Origin: Chlorobiota bacterium | Lineage (GTDB): Bacteria; Bacteroidota; Ignavibacteria; Ignavibacteriales; Ignavibacteriaceae | Assembly (NCBI GenBank): GCA_008363265.1 | Contig: RHKR01000127.1 | Span: forward strand, 1 to 6,704 | Direction of reading: 5' to 3' | Length of the DNA stretch: 6,704 nt | Shown: positions 1-5,829 of the stretch, piece after piece | Layout of the letters: each line of letters starts with the position of its first letter | Numbering within the stretch: position 1 is the stretch's first letter | Notes under the pieces: model-generated | What the model was told of the DNA's origin: nothing | Databases searched by the model: none | Seen by the model: the letters and a program-made list of their open reading frames with translations, nothing else | Made by a program: the position numbers and the translations under genes

Positions 1-527
1 TAGTAAACCATCTCTCCGAACTGGTTCATCACCAGCACGCCGTCGGCAAGGAGATTGATTATGGTGTTCAGCCGGCTTCTTTCAAAAGCGAGTTCGAGAA
101 GGCGGGCTTCACGCTCAAGACGCAGCCGCTCGGCCTCAAGTATCAGCCGGCGCTTCTGCATCCCTTTTTCGATGTTATGGATCAGCTCGTCAGGTGTGAA
201 GGGCTTCAGGATATATCCCTCAGCCCCCAATTTTGTGGCTTCAACCGCGGTTTCATAGCTGGCATATGCCGTCGCCATGAAACAGATGGTGTTCGGACGC
301 TTCTCACGGATGCTGCGCAGCACTTCGATGCCGCTCATGTCGGGCATTTTAAGGTCAAGAAGCGCAATGTCAAAATCGGATTCAGTGCCTTTTCTAATGC
401 CTTCACCACCGTTTTCAGCGGTATCAACTTCAAATCCTTCGATCTGAAGAATTCTCTTTACGCCATTCCTTAAATAGTCTTCGTCATCAACTAAAAGGAT
501 CCTGGCGGGTTGGTCTGACTCATCCAC
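1..527 (-). CDS. Response regulator receiver with C-terminal PAS-like region, partial (probably a hybrid signalling protein)
   Basis: Minus-strand gene cut by the left edge; 175 codons are visible. Residues about 8-125 form a complete receiver domain: acidic pair D14/D15, phospho-acceptor D58 in a LLDLKMPDMSG context, T86 in MATAY, and K108-P109-F. A charged helix (about 126-155, rich in E, R and L) follows, and then a segment reading TIINLLADGVLVMNQFGEMV, typical of the first strand of a PAS domain. Receiver-linker-PAS usually continues into a histidine kinase or other output module, which lies outside the window. The start is GTG at 527: a GGAG at 539-536 sits 8 bases upstream, and the only other in-frame codons back to the preceding stop are not usual starts. 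It lies 15 bases after the stand-alone receiver gene, so it is the third gene of the sensor operon. The receiver call is firm; the PAS call is likely; the full output is unknown. Confidence 0.88.
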   Translation of the reverse strand, partial: MDESDQPARILLVDDEDYLRNGVKRILQIEGFEVDTAENGGEGIRKGTESDFDIALLDLKMPDMSGIEVLRSIREKRPNTICFMATAYASYETAVEATKLGAEGYILKPFTPDELIHNIEKGMQKRRLILEAERLRLEREARLLELAFERSRLNTIINLLADGVLVMNQFGEMVY

Positions 528-542
528 CCCGGGTACTCCGGA

Positions 543-950
543 TCAGCTTGTTTGTTTTTCGTAGAAATCAGAGATCCTTGAAATGATCTCTTCGAGCACG
601 ACGGGTTTGTTCAAAACGTCGTCGGCATTTATCCATTCCTGTTCTTCAGGTGTCATTGATTCGAACTGCATCCCGGTCTGGCTTGCTACAGCCGTTACGA
701 TGTAGACGGGGATCTTTTTCCCCATCGGATGCTTTTTGATCTTGTGGGCGAGAACGAAGCCTGAGTCGTACTCTTCCATCATAAGATCGATCACCGCGCA
801 AGCGGGTTTGAATTCGAGGAATTTCTCGTATCCGTCATTACTGGTTTCAGCAATTGCCACTTCGAAACCTTCGGATTCAAACAATATCCTGTTCTGTTCA
901 AGTATGTCTATGTCGTCGTCAACAAGTAATATTTTTTTCTCGTAGTTCAT
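543..950 (-). CDS. Single-domain response regulator (CheY-like receiver)
   Basis: A 135-residue protein consisting of a receiver domain and nothing else. It has acidic residues D11/D12, phospho-acceptor D55 in the CAVIDLMMEE segment, T86 in VTAVA and the conserved K115-P116. About 28 residues separate T86 from K115, more than the 21 or so of CheY. The insert (around 88-112, containing QTGMQF and a W-x-x-A-D-D motif) resembles, from memory, stand-alone receivers found beside Fe-S or hydrogenase-linked kinases in anaerobes. It has no DNA-binding or enzymatic output, so it probably passes phosphate on in a phosphorelay or acts by protein contact. The ATG at 950 follows the sensor-kinase stop by 10 bases. 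A GAAGG at 962-958 overlaps that stop codon and sits 7 bases before the ATG, which suggests co-transcription and perhaps translational coupling. The kinase immediately upstream is its likely phosphodonor; this is inferred from gene order. Confidence 0.93.
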   Translation of the reverse strand: MNYEKKILLVDDDIDILEQNRILFESEGFEVAIAETSNDGYEKFLEFKPACAVIDLMMEEYDSGFVLAHKIKKHPMGKKIPVYIVTAVASQTGMQFESMTPEEQEWINADDVLNKPVVLEEIISRISDFYEKQTS

Positions 951-960
951 TTTATAACCT

Positions 961-2943
961 TCATATATTTAAGAACTGCTTTTTCGGAAGGCGGATGAAG
1001 AACTCGGTGCCTTTCCCCTCCTCACTCACGAAATTGATATCACCTTTGTGCATCTTCATGATGCCGTAGGCGATGGCGAGTCCGAGACCCGTGCCTCTTC
1101 CCGCCTCTTTCGTGGTAAAGAACGGAGTGAAAAGCTTTCCGTAATTCTCCTTCTTTATTCCTTCTCCCGAGTCCGCGATAAAAACCTTGATGCTATCTCC
1201 GAGATCCTCACAACTGAGGCTTATCACCTTTGTTTCCGATTTCCGGAGCGCGTCAGCGGCGTTCAAAAGCAGGTTCGCCAAAACCTGCTCTACCTGGTCC
1301 CTGTCCCCCTGGATCATCCCTGATTTGGGGAGATGATCAATAATTTTAATTCCGGTAAACTTCCCTGAAGTGTCAAGTTTTTTAACTATGTTTCGCGTCT
1401 CTGCAAATATATCAAAAGTTGAGATATTTAGCTTTCCCTGCCTCGCGAAGTTCAATAAATTGGCGACGATCGCTTTGCAGCGGTTCGCTTCCCCCATGAT
1501 CATGTCGAGGTCGTAACTGATGTCCTCAACGATCTTGTGTTTGTCGACGAGCTTTCTCAAAAGCCCGGCATATACCATGATGGTACCAAGCGGATTGTTT
1601 ATCTCGTGAGCCACACCTGCCGCCAGTTGTCCGATCGATGCAAGTTTTTCAGCTGAATGAAGTGCCGCCTCGGTCTCATGCAGGTTGTCGTACGCTTCCC
1701 TGATCTCATCGAGGAGGTGGGGCAAACACATCTCCTTCTCACTCAACCCCTTCGCGATGGCGATGGCGAACTCACGGCAGCTTACATACCCGCAGGCACC
1801 GCAGTTCAGTTCATCCTTCTTCTCCCTGATGCCGATCGTGGCGAGTATCTCGGCTATCGCCTCATCGGGCGGTGTTGGCCTTCTCTGACTCTCCTTCACG
1901 AATTCCCTGGAAAAATCGATATCCCTGCTGTTGAATATATTGGTCTTCCATACTTTTTTGTCAATCTGCTTCAGGTCTTTCTTTATGAACTCGATCACTT
2001 TTTCCCTCTTGGAGTAGTAGTTCAGGTTGGAGTCAACGGCGGGACCTGAAATACACCCCTCACAGAAGAGGATGTCCACAAATCTGGCGTTGATGTTGTG
2101 ATCGGCTATCTCATCAATTATTTCAAGAACCTTTTTTCTTCCCTCAACCACGATTATTTCATCATCGAGTACATCACCCGGGAGGTCTGTCGATTTCAAC
2201 AGCCCACCCGCAAGAGGGAAGGCTTTTCCCATTGCCGCCCTCGGCGGATCGAAAGGGGTGGTCTCAAGATCGTGAAGGGCTATGTTTTCCTCAAGGAGCA
2301 TTTCCTTCAGCTCTGCGAAAGTCAGAACGGAGTCGATCACCCCCTCAACGGGTGAATCGGTGAACTCTTCCTTCTTTGCCACGCAGGGACCCACAAAAAC
2401 TATCTTGGTCTTTTCCCCTTTTTCCTTCTTCAGATATCTGCCGAGGGCGATCATCGGAGAGACTATTCTTGCCAGGTTCGGCATAAGTTCGTGATAGTAT
2501 TTCTGAATATAGTTGAAAACCGCGGGGCAGGCCGTGCTGATCACAGGCCGCACTTCGGCGTTCATTACTGCTTCAATGTAGTCACTACCGATCAGATCAG
2601 CACCGAAGGCAACTTCAACGACGGTATCGAATCCCAGCCGTTTGAGTGCCGCGGGGATCTTTTCGTAATTCTCCGGAAATGCAGCCGCAAACGATGGGGC
2701 AACCATCGCGATCCTCTCGCTCTCGATGTCAGGAAGTACGTCGTAACGGGTCTGTTCGATGTTGCTGATGATGCTTTTTGCGTGCTGAGAACATACCACG
2801 ACGCAGTTACCGCAACTGATGCAGCGGTCCTGAATTATGAGCGCCTGGCCGTTAACGACCCTGATGGCCTTTGCCGGGCACTCACGGATGCATGAGTAAC
2901 ACCTCTTGCACCTGTCGGGTACTGTAAATATCACACCGGACAT
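961..2943 (-). CDS. Sensory [FeFe]-hydrogenase-like protein fused to a histidine kinase (putative H2/redox sensor kinase)
   Basis: A 660-residue predicted soluble protein, numbered here from ATG 2943. Domains in order: two [4Fe-4S] ferredoxin motifs (C12, C15, C18, C22 and C41, C44, C47, C51); an [FeFe]-hydrogenase H-cluster domain (about 75-330) with L1 as STACP (C139), L2 as GPCVAKKEE (C187, K190, E193) and L3 as FCEGCISGP (C294, C297); a Cys4 Fe-S motif (C381, C384, C389, C406, spacing CX2CX4CX16C); a short coiled coil (about 409-434); and a complete histidine kinase with H446 in AHEINNPLG, N-box N557/N561, DSGEGI at 591-596, FTPFFTTK and GRGTGLGL at 615-622. The four H-cluster cysteines are kept, but the proton-relay Cys of TSCCP is Ala138, as in known sensory hydrogenases, so sensing is likelier than catalysis. 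H-cluster assembly would need HydE/F/G, not seen here. The start is ATG 2943, with GGAAAA at 2955-2950. A longer in-frame ATG at 2976 lies upstream of the predicted sigma-54 transcription start, has no ribosome site, and would add 11 residues before the usual ferredoxin N-terminus. First gene of a three-gene operon. Confidence 0.93.
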   Translation of the reverse strand: MSGVIFTVPDRCKRCYSCIRECPAKAIRVVNGQALIIQDRCISCGNCVVVCSQHAKSIISNIEQTRYDVLPDIESERIAMVAPSFAAAFPENYEKIPAALKRLGFDTVVEVAFGADLIGSDYIEAVMNAEVRPVISTACPAVFNYIQKYYHELMPNLARIVSPMIALGRYLKKEKGEKTKIVFVGPCVAKKEEFTDSPVEGVIDSVLTFAELKEMLLEENIALHDLETTPFDPPRAAMGKAFPLAGGLLKSTDLPGDVLDDEIIVVEGRKKVLEIIDEIADHNINARFVDILFCEGCISGPAVDSNLNYYSKREKVIEFIKKDLKQIDKKVWKTNIFNSRDIDFSREFVKESQRRPTPPDEAIAEILATIGIREKKDELNCGACGYVSCREFAIAIAKGLSEKEMCLPHLLDEIREAYDNLHETEAALHSAEKLASIGQLAAGVAHEINNPLGTIMVYAGLLRKLVDKHKIVEDISYDLDMIMGEANRCKAIVANLLNFARQGKLNISTFDIFAETRNIVKKLDTSGKFTGIKIIDHLPKSGMIQGDRDQVEQVLANLLLNAADALRKSETKVISLSCEDLGDSIKVFIADSGEGIKKENYGKLFTPFFTTKEAGRGTGLGLAIAYGIMKMHKGDINFVSEEGKGTEFFIRLPKKQFLNI

Positions 2944-2975
2944 TGTATGTTTTCCGCAATAATCATACTTCACCA

Positions 2976-2992
2976 TGCATAATGCGTGCCAA
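2976..2992 (-). promoter_or_regulatory. Sigma-54 (-24/-12) promoter for the sensor-kinase operon
   Basis: The minus strand reads TTGGCACG, four bases, then ATGCA. The sigma-54 consensus is YTGGCACG-N4-TTGCW, so the -24 half matches fully, the -12 half has one change (TTGC to ATGC), and the spacing between the invariant GG and GC is exact. Transcription would begin near 2965, giving a leader of about 22 bases before ATG 2943. That start lies inside the longest open frame and rules out ATG 2976 as the initiator for transcripts from this promoter. A sigma-54 promoter would make the operon dependent on an AAA+ enhancer-binding activator. Confidence 0.7.
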
Positions 2993-2999
2993 ACACATT

Positions 3000-3015
3000 G
3001 TTCACTTTAATGAAC
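3000..3015. promoter_or_regulatory. Inverted repeat upstream of the sigma-54 promoter (candidate operator)
   Basis: On the minus strand the 16 bases read GTTCATTAAAGTGAAC: perfect 5-base arms GTTCA/TGAAC around a 6-base AT-rich centre. It would lie at about -50 to -35 from the predicted start. This is a suitable place for a regulator or bending protein, but the arms are short and chance is possible. No known factor is assigned. Confidence 0.3.
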
Positions 3016-3107
3016 TTAAATCCATTTTCTGTCAGGGGGGCGTCTGCGCGTTTCTCATAAACGGTAAAAATGTCTCTTATTTGTTAGAAGTGTTGCCCGT
3101 TGCGTTT

Positions 3108-3148
3108 GTAGGTCAGGCTCTACCTGCTGAGGGAGAGCACCTGACTAC
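3108..3148. repeat. Long imperfect dyad / hairpin; candidate enhancer site or transcript 3' structure
   Basis: The arms are GTAG (3108-3111) with CTAC (3145-3148), TCAG (3113-3116) with CTGA (3141-3144), GCTCT (3117-3121) with AGAGC (3134-3138), and CCT (3123-3125) with AGG (3130-3132), closing on a GCTG tetraloop. That is about 16 pairs, interrupted only by a bulged G3112, a bulged AC at 3139-3140 and an A-G mismatch. Neither side carries a T-run, so it is not a standard intrinsic terminator. It begins 26 bases after the kinase stop and lies at about -143 to -183 from the predicted sigma-54 start, a normal distance for an enhancer-binding protein. Either role is inference. Confidence 0.5.
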
Positions 3149-3173
3149 ACAACAGCCAATCCATGAAAGTCGA

Positions 3174-4610
3174 TCAGCTAGTCTTCGATTTTTCCAAGAT
3201 GGTATTCAGAATTTTTGTAAACTCATGCATCATCATTTTATTAGAGTTTCGACAAAATTCCACACTCTTCTTCCCTCTGCTGCTAGCCATAATTATATTC
3301 TGGTCAGATAAATGTGAAAATCGAATTATATCACTGAAACCCAATTTCAGTAAAGATGGCTGTTCCTTTGTAGTAAAGGTAATCTCATCTCCTGAAATTG
3401 TAACTACTTCAGGCTCAAATTTCTTCTGTCTGTACTTTCGTATTACAAAGCCCATTACTATGAGAAGAATCAATCCACCCACACTTAAGGTAGCAATTCC
3501 TAAAACCCCCAGAAACAGAATGCCACCCAACAAAAGTGCTCTTTCGCTCTTTGTCCCATCCACATTATTGGTTATTCGGATCCTGGAGTTATCCCTGCTA
3601 ACTAACAGCCCAACATGTTCCTTCCCAAGTTCCAACAATCTCTGATACTCTACTTCAATCGATCCACGCAAATCCGATGGTTTAATATCATTAATAGATG
3701 AGGAAAAATTGAATGAATCTTGTTCATTCTGAGAGGTTTTTGGGGGAATAAATCGCGGAAACGTTTCTGTATCACCTTTCGATACTCCCCCATTTAACAA
3801 CCCGGCAAAACCACTGATTGTGCCGACCCTTACATTCACATCCCTCTCTATCGCCTTAAAGATCGCAGCAACCACATTTTCAGGAATATGTGGATAGAAT
3901 GTCCTTGGGTCGGGCACATCATCGTTAAGCATGCGCTGCATGATGTGGAAAGAGCTTGAGTTTGGGTTTATGTCGTGCGGGAGTCTTCCGGCGACCATTT
4001 CGTAAAGGGTCATGCCGAGGTTGTAGATGTCGGAGCGTTGATCCACCCTTTCCCCTTTTATCTGCTCCGGACTGGCATACTGCAGTGTACCGACCACTTG
4101 TCCCGATTGTGTGATCGTGTGCCCCGTTTCATCGCGGGCGATACCAAAATCGAGGATTTTCACTTTGTTATCAGTAGTTACAATAATGTTTCCGGGTTTG
4201 ATATCCCTGTGAACCACCCCCTGCGAGTGGGCATATCCGATACCCTCCAGTATCTGTCTGAAGATCGGCCATGCATTCTCAAAAGGAATTGGTCCCGTCT
4301 CCCTGCCGATCATCTTCGCGAGGGTGCGACCCTCGACATACTCCATCACAATATAAACGTTCCCGGTGGCATGATCCTGCAGGATATCATGAAATTTTAC
4401 AATATTGGGATGCTCGAGGCGGGAGTGTGTGCGTGCCTCACGGATGAATCTTTCCTTCGCCTCGGCACTCTGGGCAAGGGAATCTGAAAGCTTTTTTATC
4501 GCGAAGTGTTTGTCGAGGGAGATGTGATGAGCCTTGTAAACGATTGCCATGCCCCCGGCACCTATGGTTGATTCAATTCTGTACTGCCCAAATAGTAGTT
4601 GTTCTGTCAT
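3174..4610 (-). CDS. Membrane-anchored serine/threonine protein kinase (PknB/Hanks type)
   Basis: 478 residues from ATG 4610. Residues about 10-275 form a eukaryotic-like kinase domain: glycine loop IGAGGMAIVYKA (16-27), ATP lysine K39 in FAIKK, helix-C glutamate about E58, catalytic loop HRDIKPGN (H134, R135, D136, K138, N141), DFG at 154-156, and an activation segment ending GTLQYASPEQ (174-183). All catalytic residues are present, so it should be active. A polar linker (about 276-355) leads to a strongly hydrophobic stretch (about 357-389, one long or two short membrane spans). A basic stop RKYRQKKF follows, then about 80 residues of unrecognised, possibly beta-rich domain; a PH-like fold is only a guess. 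An in-frame GTG at 4676 would add 22 residues of unconvincing sequence; ATG 4610 places the kinase fold 10 residues in, as is usual. The hydrolase gene ends 81 bases upstream. The part encoding the C-terminal half is much more AT-rich than the catalytic part. Its substrates are unknown. Confidence 0.92.
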   Translation of the reverse strand: MTEQLLFGQYRIESTIGAGGMAIVYKAHHISLDKHFAIKKLSDSLAQSAEAKERFIREARTHSRLEHPNIVKFHDILQDHATGNVYIVMEYVEGRTLAKMIGRETGPIPFENAWPIFRQILEGIGYAHSQGVVHRDIKPGNIIVTTDNKVKILDFGIARDETGHTITQSGQVVGTLQYASPEQIKGERVDQRSDIYNLGMTLYEMVAGRLPHDINPNSSSFHIMQRMLNDDVPDPRTFYPHIPENVVAAIFKAIERDVNVRVGTISGFAGLLNGGVSKGDTETFPRFIPPKTSQNEQDSFNFSSSINDIKPSDLRGSIEVEYQRLLELGKEHVGLLVSRDNSRIRITNNVDGTKSERALLLGGILFLGVLGIATLSVGGLILLIVMGFVIRKYRQKKFEPEVVTISGDEITFTTKEQPSLLKLGFSDIIRFSHLSDQNIIMASSRGKKSVEFCRNSNKMMMHEFTKILNTILEKSKTS

Positions 4611-4691
4611 TTCAGTATCCAAAGTTTCAGGAATAATGCTACTCAAAATCGTAAAAATTTTCGGAATTACAACCACTGAACAACTGAATCC

Positions 4692-5645
4692 CTACTCCAC
4701 TTCTGTGAACCATTCCCCGTTTTTTATGTAAATGTCAGACCTGCCGGAACTCAGCAGTTTATTAACATCCACCATTTGGACCGTCTGATTGTAACGGGAA
4801 CGGAAATAGAGCCTCGCGGCCTTGTGATCCCTGACCATCGCCCAGAGGAATTTCGCCCGCGACCCGTCCCTTAGTTTGAACTCTTCATCCCAAAACTCGG
4901 CACGCCCCAGAATACGAAAACACCTTGCAACGGCTTTCTGAACGGTATTCGCTTTTTCCCGGGTTTCATTCAGGTGAAATAAGAGCAGGAATCTTTCATC
5001 GGGGTATTCGCTGTCAAGCACTTTCGCGATTCCCCTGAATCCTGCCAATTCCGGATTCTCCGCCACCAGTTTTTTATATTCATCAAGTTTTTTCAGATGG
5101 ATATCAAGTGTCGGGCTCCCAGTCATGATCCCAAAATCGTGGATCACCGGAACACCCTGAATGAACTCGACGATCAAAGACCCGCCGTTTCTGTCGTTCG
5201 CTATCAGGTGCATCATCGGACGCCATGTGTAAAGTTCGAGCGGGACCTCGTAGAAATAGACTGTTTCCAAAACGTACCGCACTTCTTCAACATCCTTACA
5301 TTGGCCGAGTACGTAGGAGAGTAGATAATTAAAAGGATGATACTCCTTCCCTTCGATCCTCTCCTCCTGCCGCGGATACACTGTTTCATCAAGCCAGGTC
5401 ATGTTCATCGAGAGGCCTTCACTGTTCATCCCGTCGGTGGGATAGGGCTTATCGAGGAAATCCACAAGAACATGGCCATATTTTACTTTTGGAAGTGTCT
5501 CCCTCGCACTGTAATTTTCAGCGTTGAATATCTCACCCCCCTCTGGTACAGGGATAAACTTCCCCAGTATATCCATTTCGTAATCCATGATCCGGCCCGA
5601 TATTACGTTCGTACCGGTATTCTTCAGGAGAATATTTACACACAT
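4692..5645 (-). CDS. Choloylglycine hydrolase / penicillin V acylase family (Ntn-type linear amide C-N hydrolase)
   Basis: A 317-residue protein, the usual family length. It begins MCVNILLK, so removal of the initiator Met exposes Cys2 as the catalytic N-terminal nucleophile; this fixes the start at ATG 5645. Other family hallmarks are R18 and D21 in SGRIMDYE, N81 in EGLSMNMTWL, and R218 in DERFLLL. There is no signal peptide, which suggests a cytoplasmic enzyme. Family members cleave linear amide bonds, for example in conjugated bile acids, penicillin V or N-acyl homoserine lactones; the substrate here cannot be told. Odd point: the motif normally TNSP reads TGSP (175-178), so the Asn counted as part of the oxyanion hole is Gly176. 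The Shine-Dalgarno is weak (GAAGAA before the ATG). The kinase gene follows in the same direction and could be co-transcribed, but no functional link is evident. Confidence 0.88.
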   Translation of the reverse strand: MCVNILLKNTGTNVISGRIMDYEMDILGKFIPVPEGGEIFNAENYSARETLPKVKYGHVLVDFLDKPYPTDGMNSEGLSMNMTWLDETVYPRQEERIEGKEYHPFNYLLSYVLGQCKDVEEVRYVLETVYFYEVPLELYTWRPMMHLIANDRNGGSLIVEFIQGVPVIHDFGIMTGSPTLDIHLKKLDEYKKLVAENPELAGFRGIAKVLDSEYPDERFLLLFHLNETREKANTVQKAVARCFRILGRAEFWDEEFKLRDGSRAKFLWAMVRDHKAARLYFRSRYNQTVQMVDVNKLLSSGRSDIYIKNGEWFTEVE

Positions 5646-5720
5646 ATAATTTTCTTCGAGTAAGTTATTTTAATAGTGCAACCGGAGACATTCAGGTCTA
5701 AAAATACAGGTTTCAGAACT

Positions 5721-5755
5721 GAATGTTTAACGGAAATTAAACTTATAAAACATTC
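5721..5755. promoter_or_regulatory. 8-base inverted repeat in the divergent gap (candidate operator)
   Basis: GAATGTTT (5721-5728) and AAACATTC (5748-5755) are exact inverse complements, 19 bases apart. A second small dyad, TTCAG-AA-CTGAA (5712-5723), overlaps its left arm. They lie in the middle of the AT-rich gap between two divergent genes, where a shared regulator could bind. They do not look like a CopY (TACANNTGTA) box, and no factor can be named. AT-rich sequence makes chance repeats common. Confidence 0.3.
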
Positions 5756-5771
5756 TGTTAATAAACAATAT

Positions 5772-5800
5772 CTGTGAGTTCTAAAAAAATATCTTATAAT
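5772..5800 (+). promoter_or_regulatory. Probable promoter of the copper ATPase gene
   Basis: A perfect -10 hexamer TATAAT (5795-5800) lies 30 bases before the TTG start, in AT-rich sequence. A poor -35 match, CTGTGA (5772-5777, three of six), sits at 17-base spacing. The predicted start near 5807 would leave a leader of about 23 bases. The call rests almost entirely on the -10 element. Confidence 0.4.
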
Positions 5801-5829
5801 TGTGTCTTTAGAATTTAGAGAATCCCGCA

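Noticed and set aside
177..473. Plus-strand frames inside 55-473, and the similar plus-strand frames throughout 736-5663
   Set aside because: All lie opposite well-supported minus-strand genes with clear domain motifs, and none shows a family motif of its own.
961..2943. Reading the large gene as a catalytic, H2-producing hydrogenase
   Set aside because: The proton-relay Cys is Ala, the L2 Met is Gly, and the protein ends in a complete histidine kinase; sensing is the simpler reading.
3049..3063. Small hairpin CGTTT-ctcat-AAACG as a terminator
   Set aside because: The stem has only five pairs and no T-run follows it on the minus strand; on the plus strand it is followed by A-rich sequence.
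3113..3150. tRNA-like stretch (CTGAGGGAGAGCACCTGACT resembles a D-arm running into an anticodon arm)
   Set aside because: There is no matching acceptor stem, anticodon stem or TTC-containing T-arm on either strand. The resemblance is explained by the dyad itself.
4611..4676. GTG 4676 as the start of the Ser/Thr kinase
   Set aside because: It adds 22 residues unlike a kinase N-terminus, and its only candidate ribosome site, GGGA, is 11 bases away. ATG 4610 fits the family better, although a weak site leaves some doubt.
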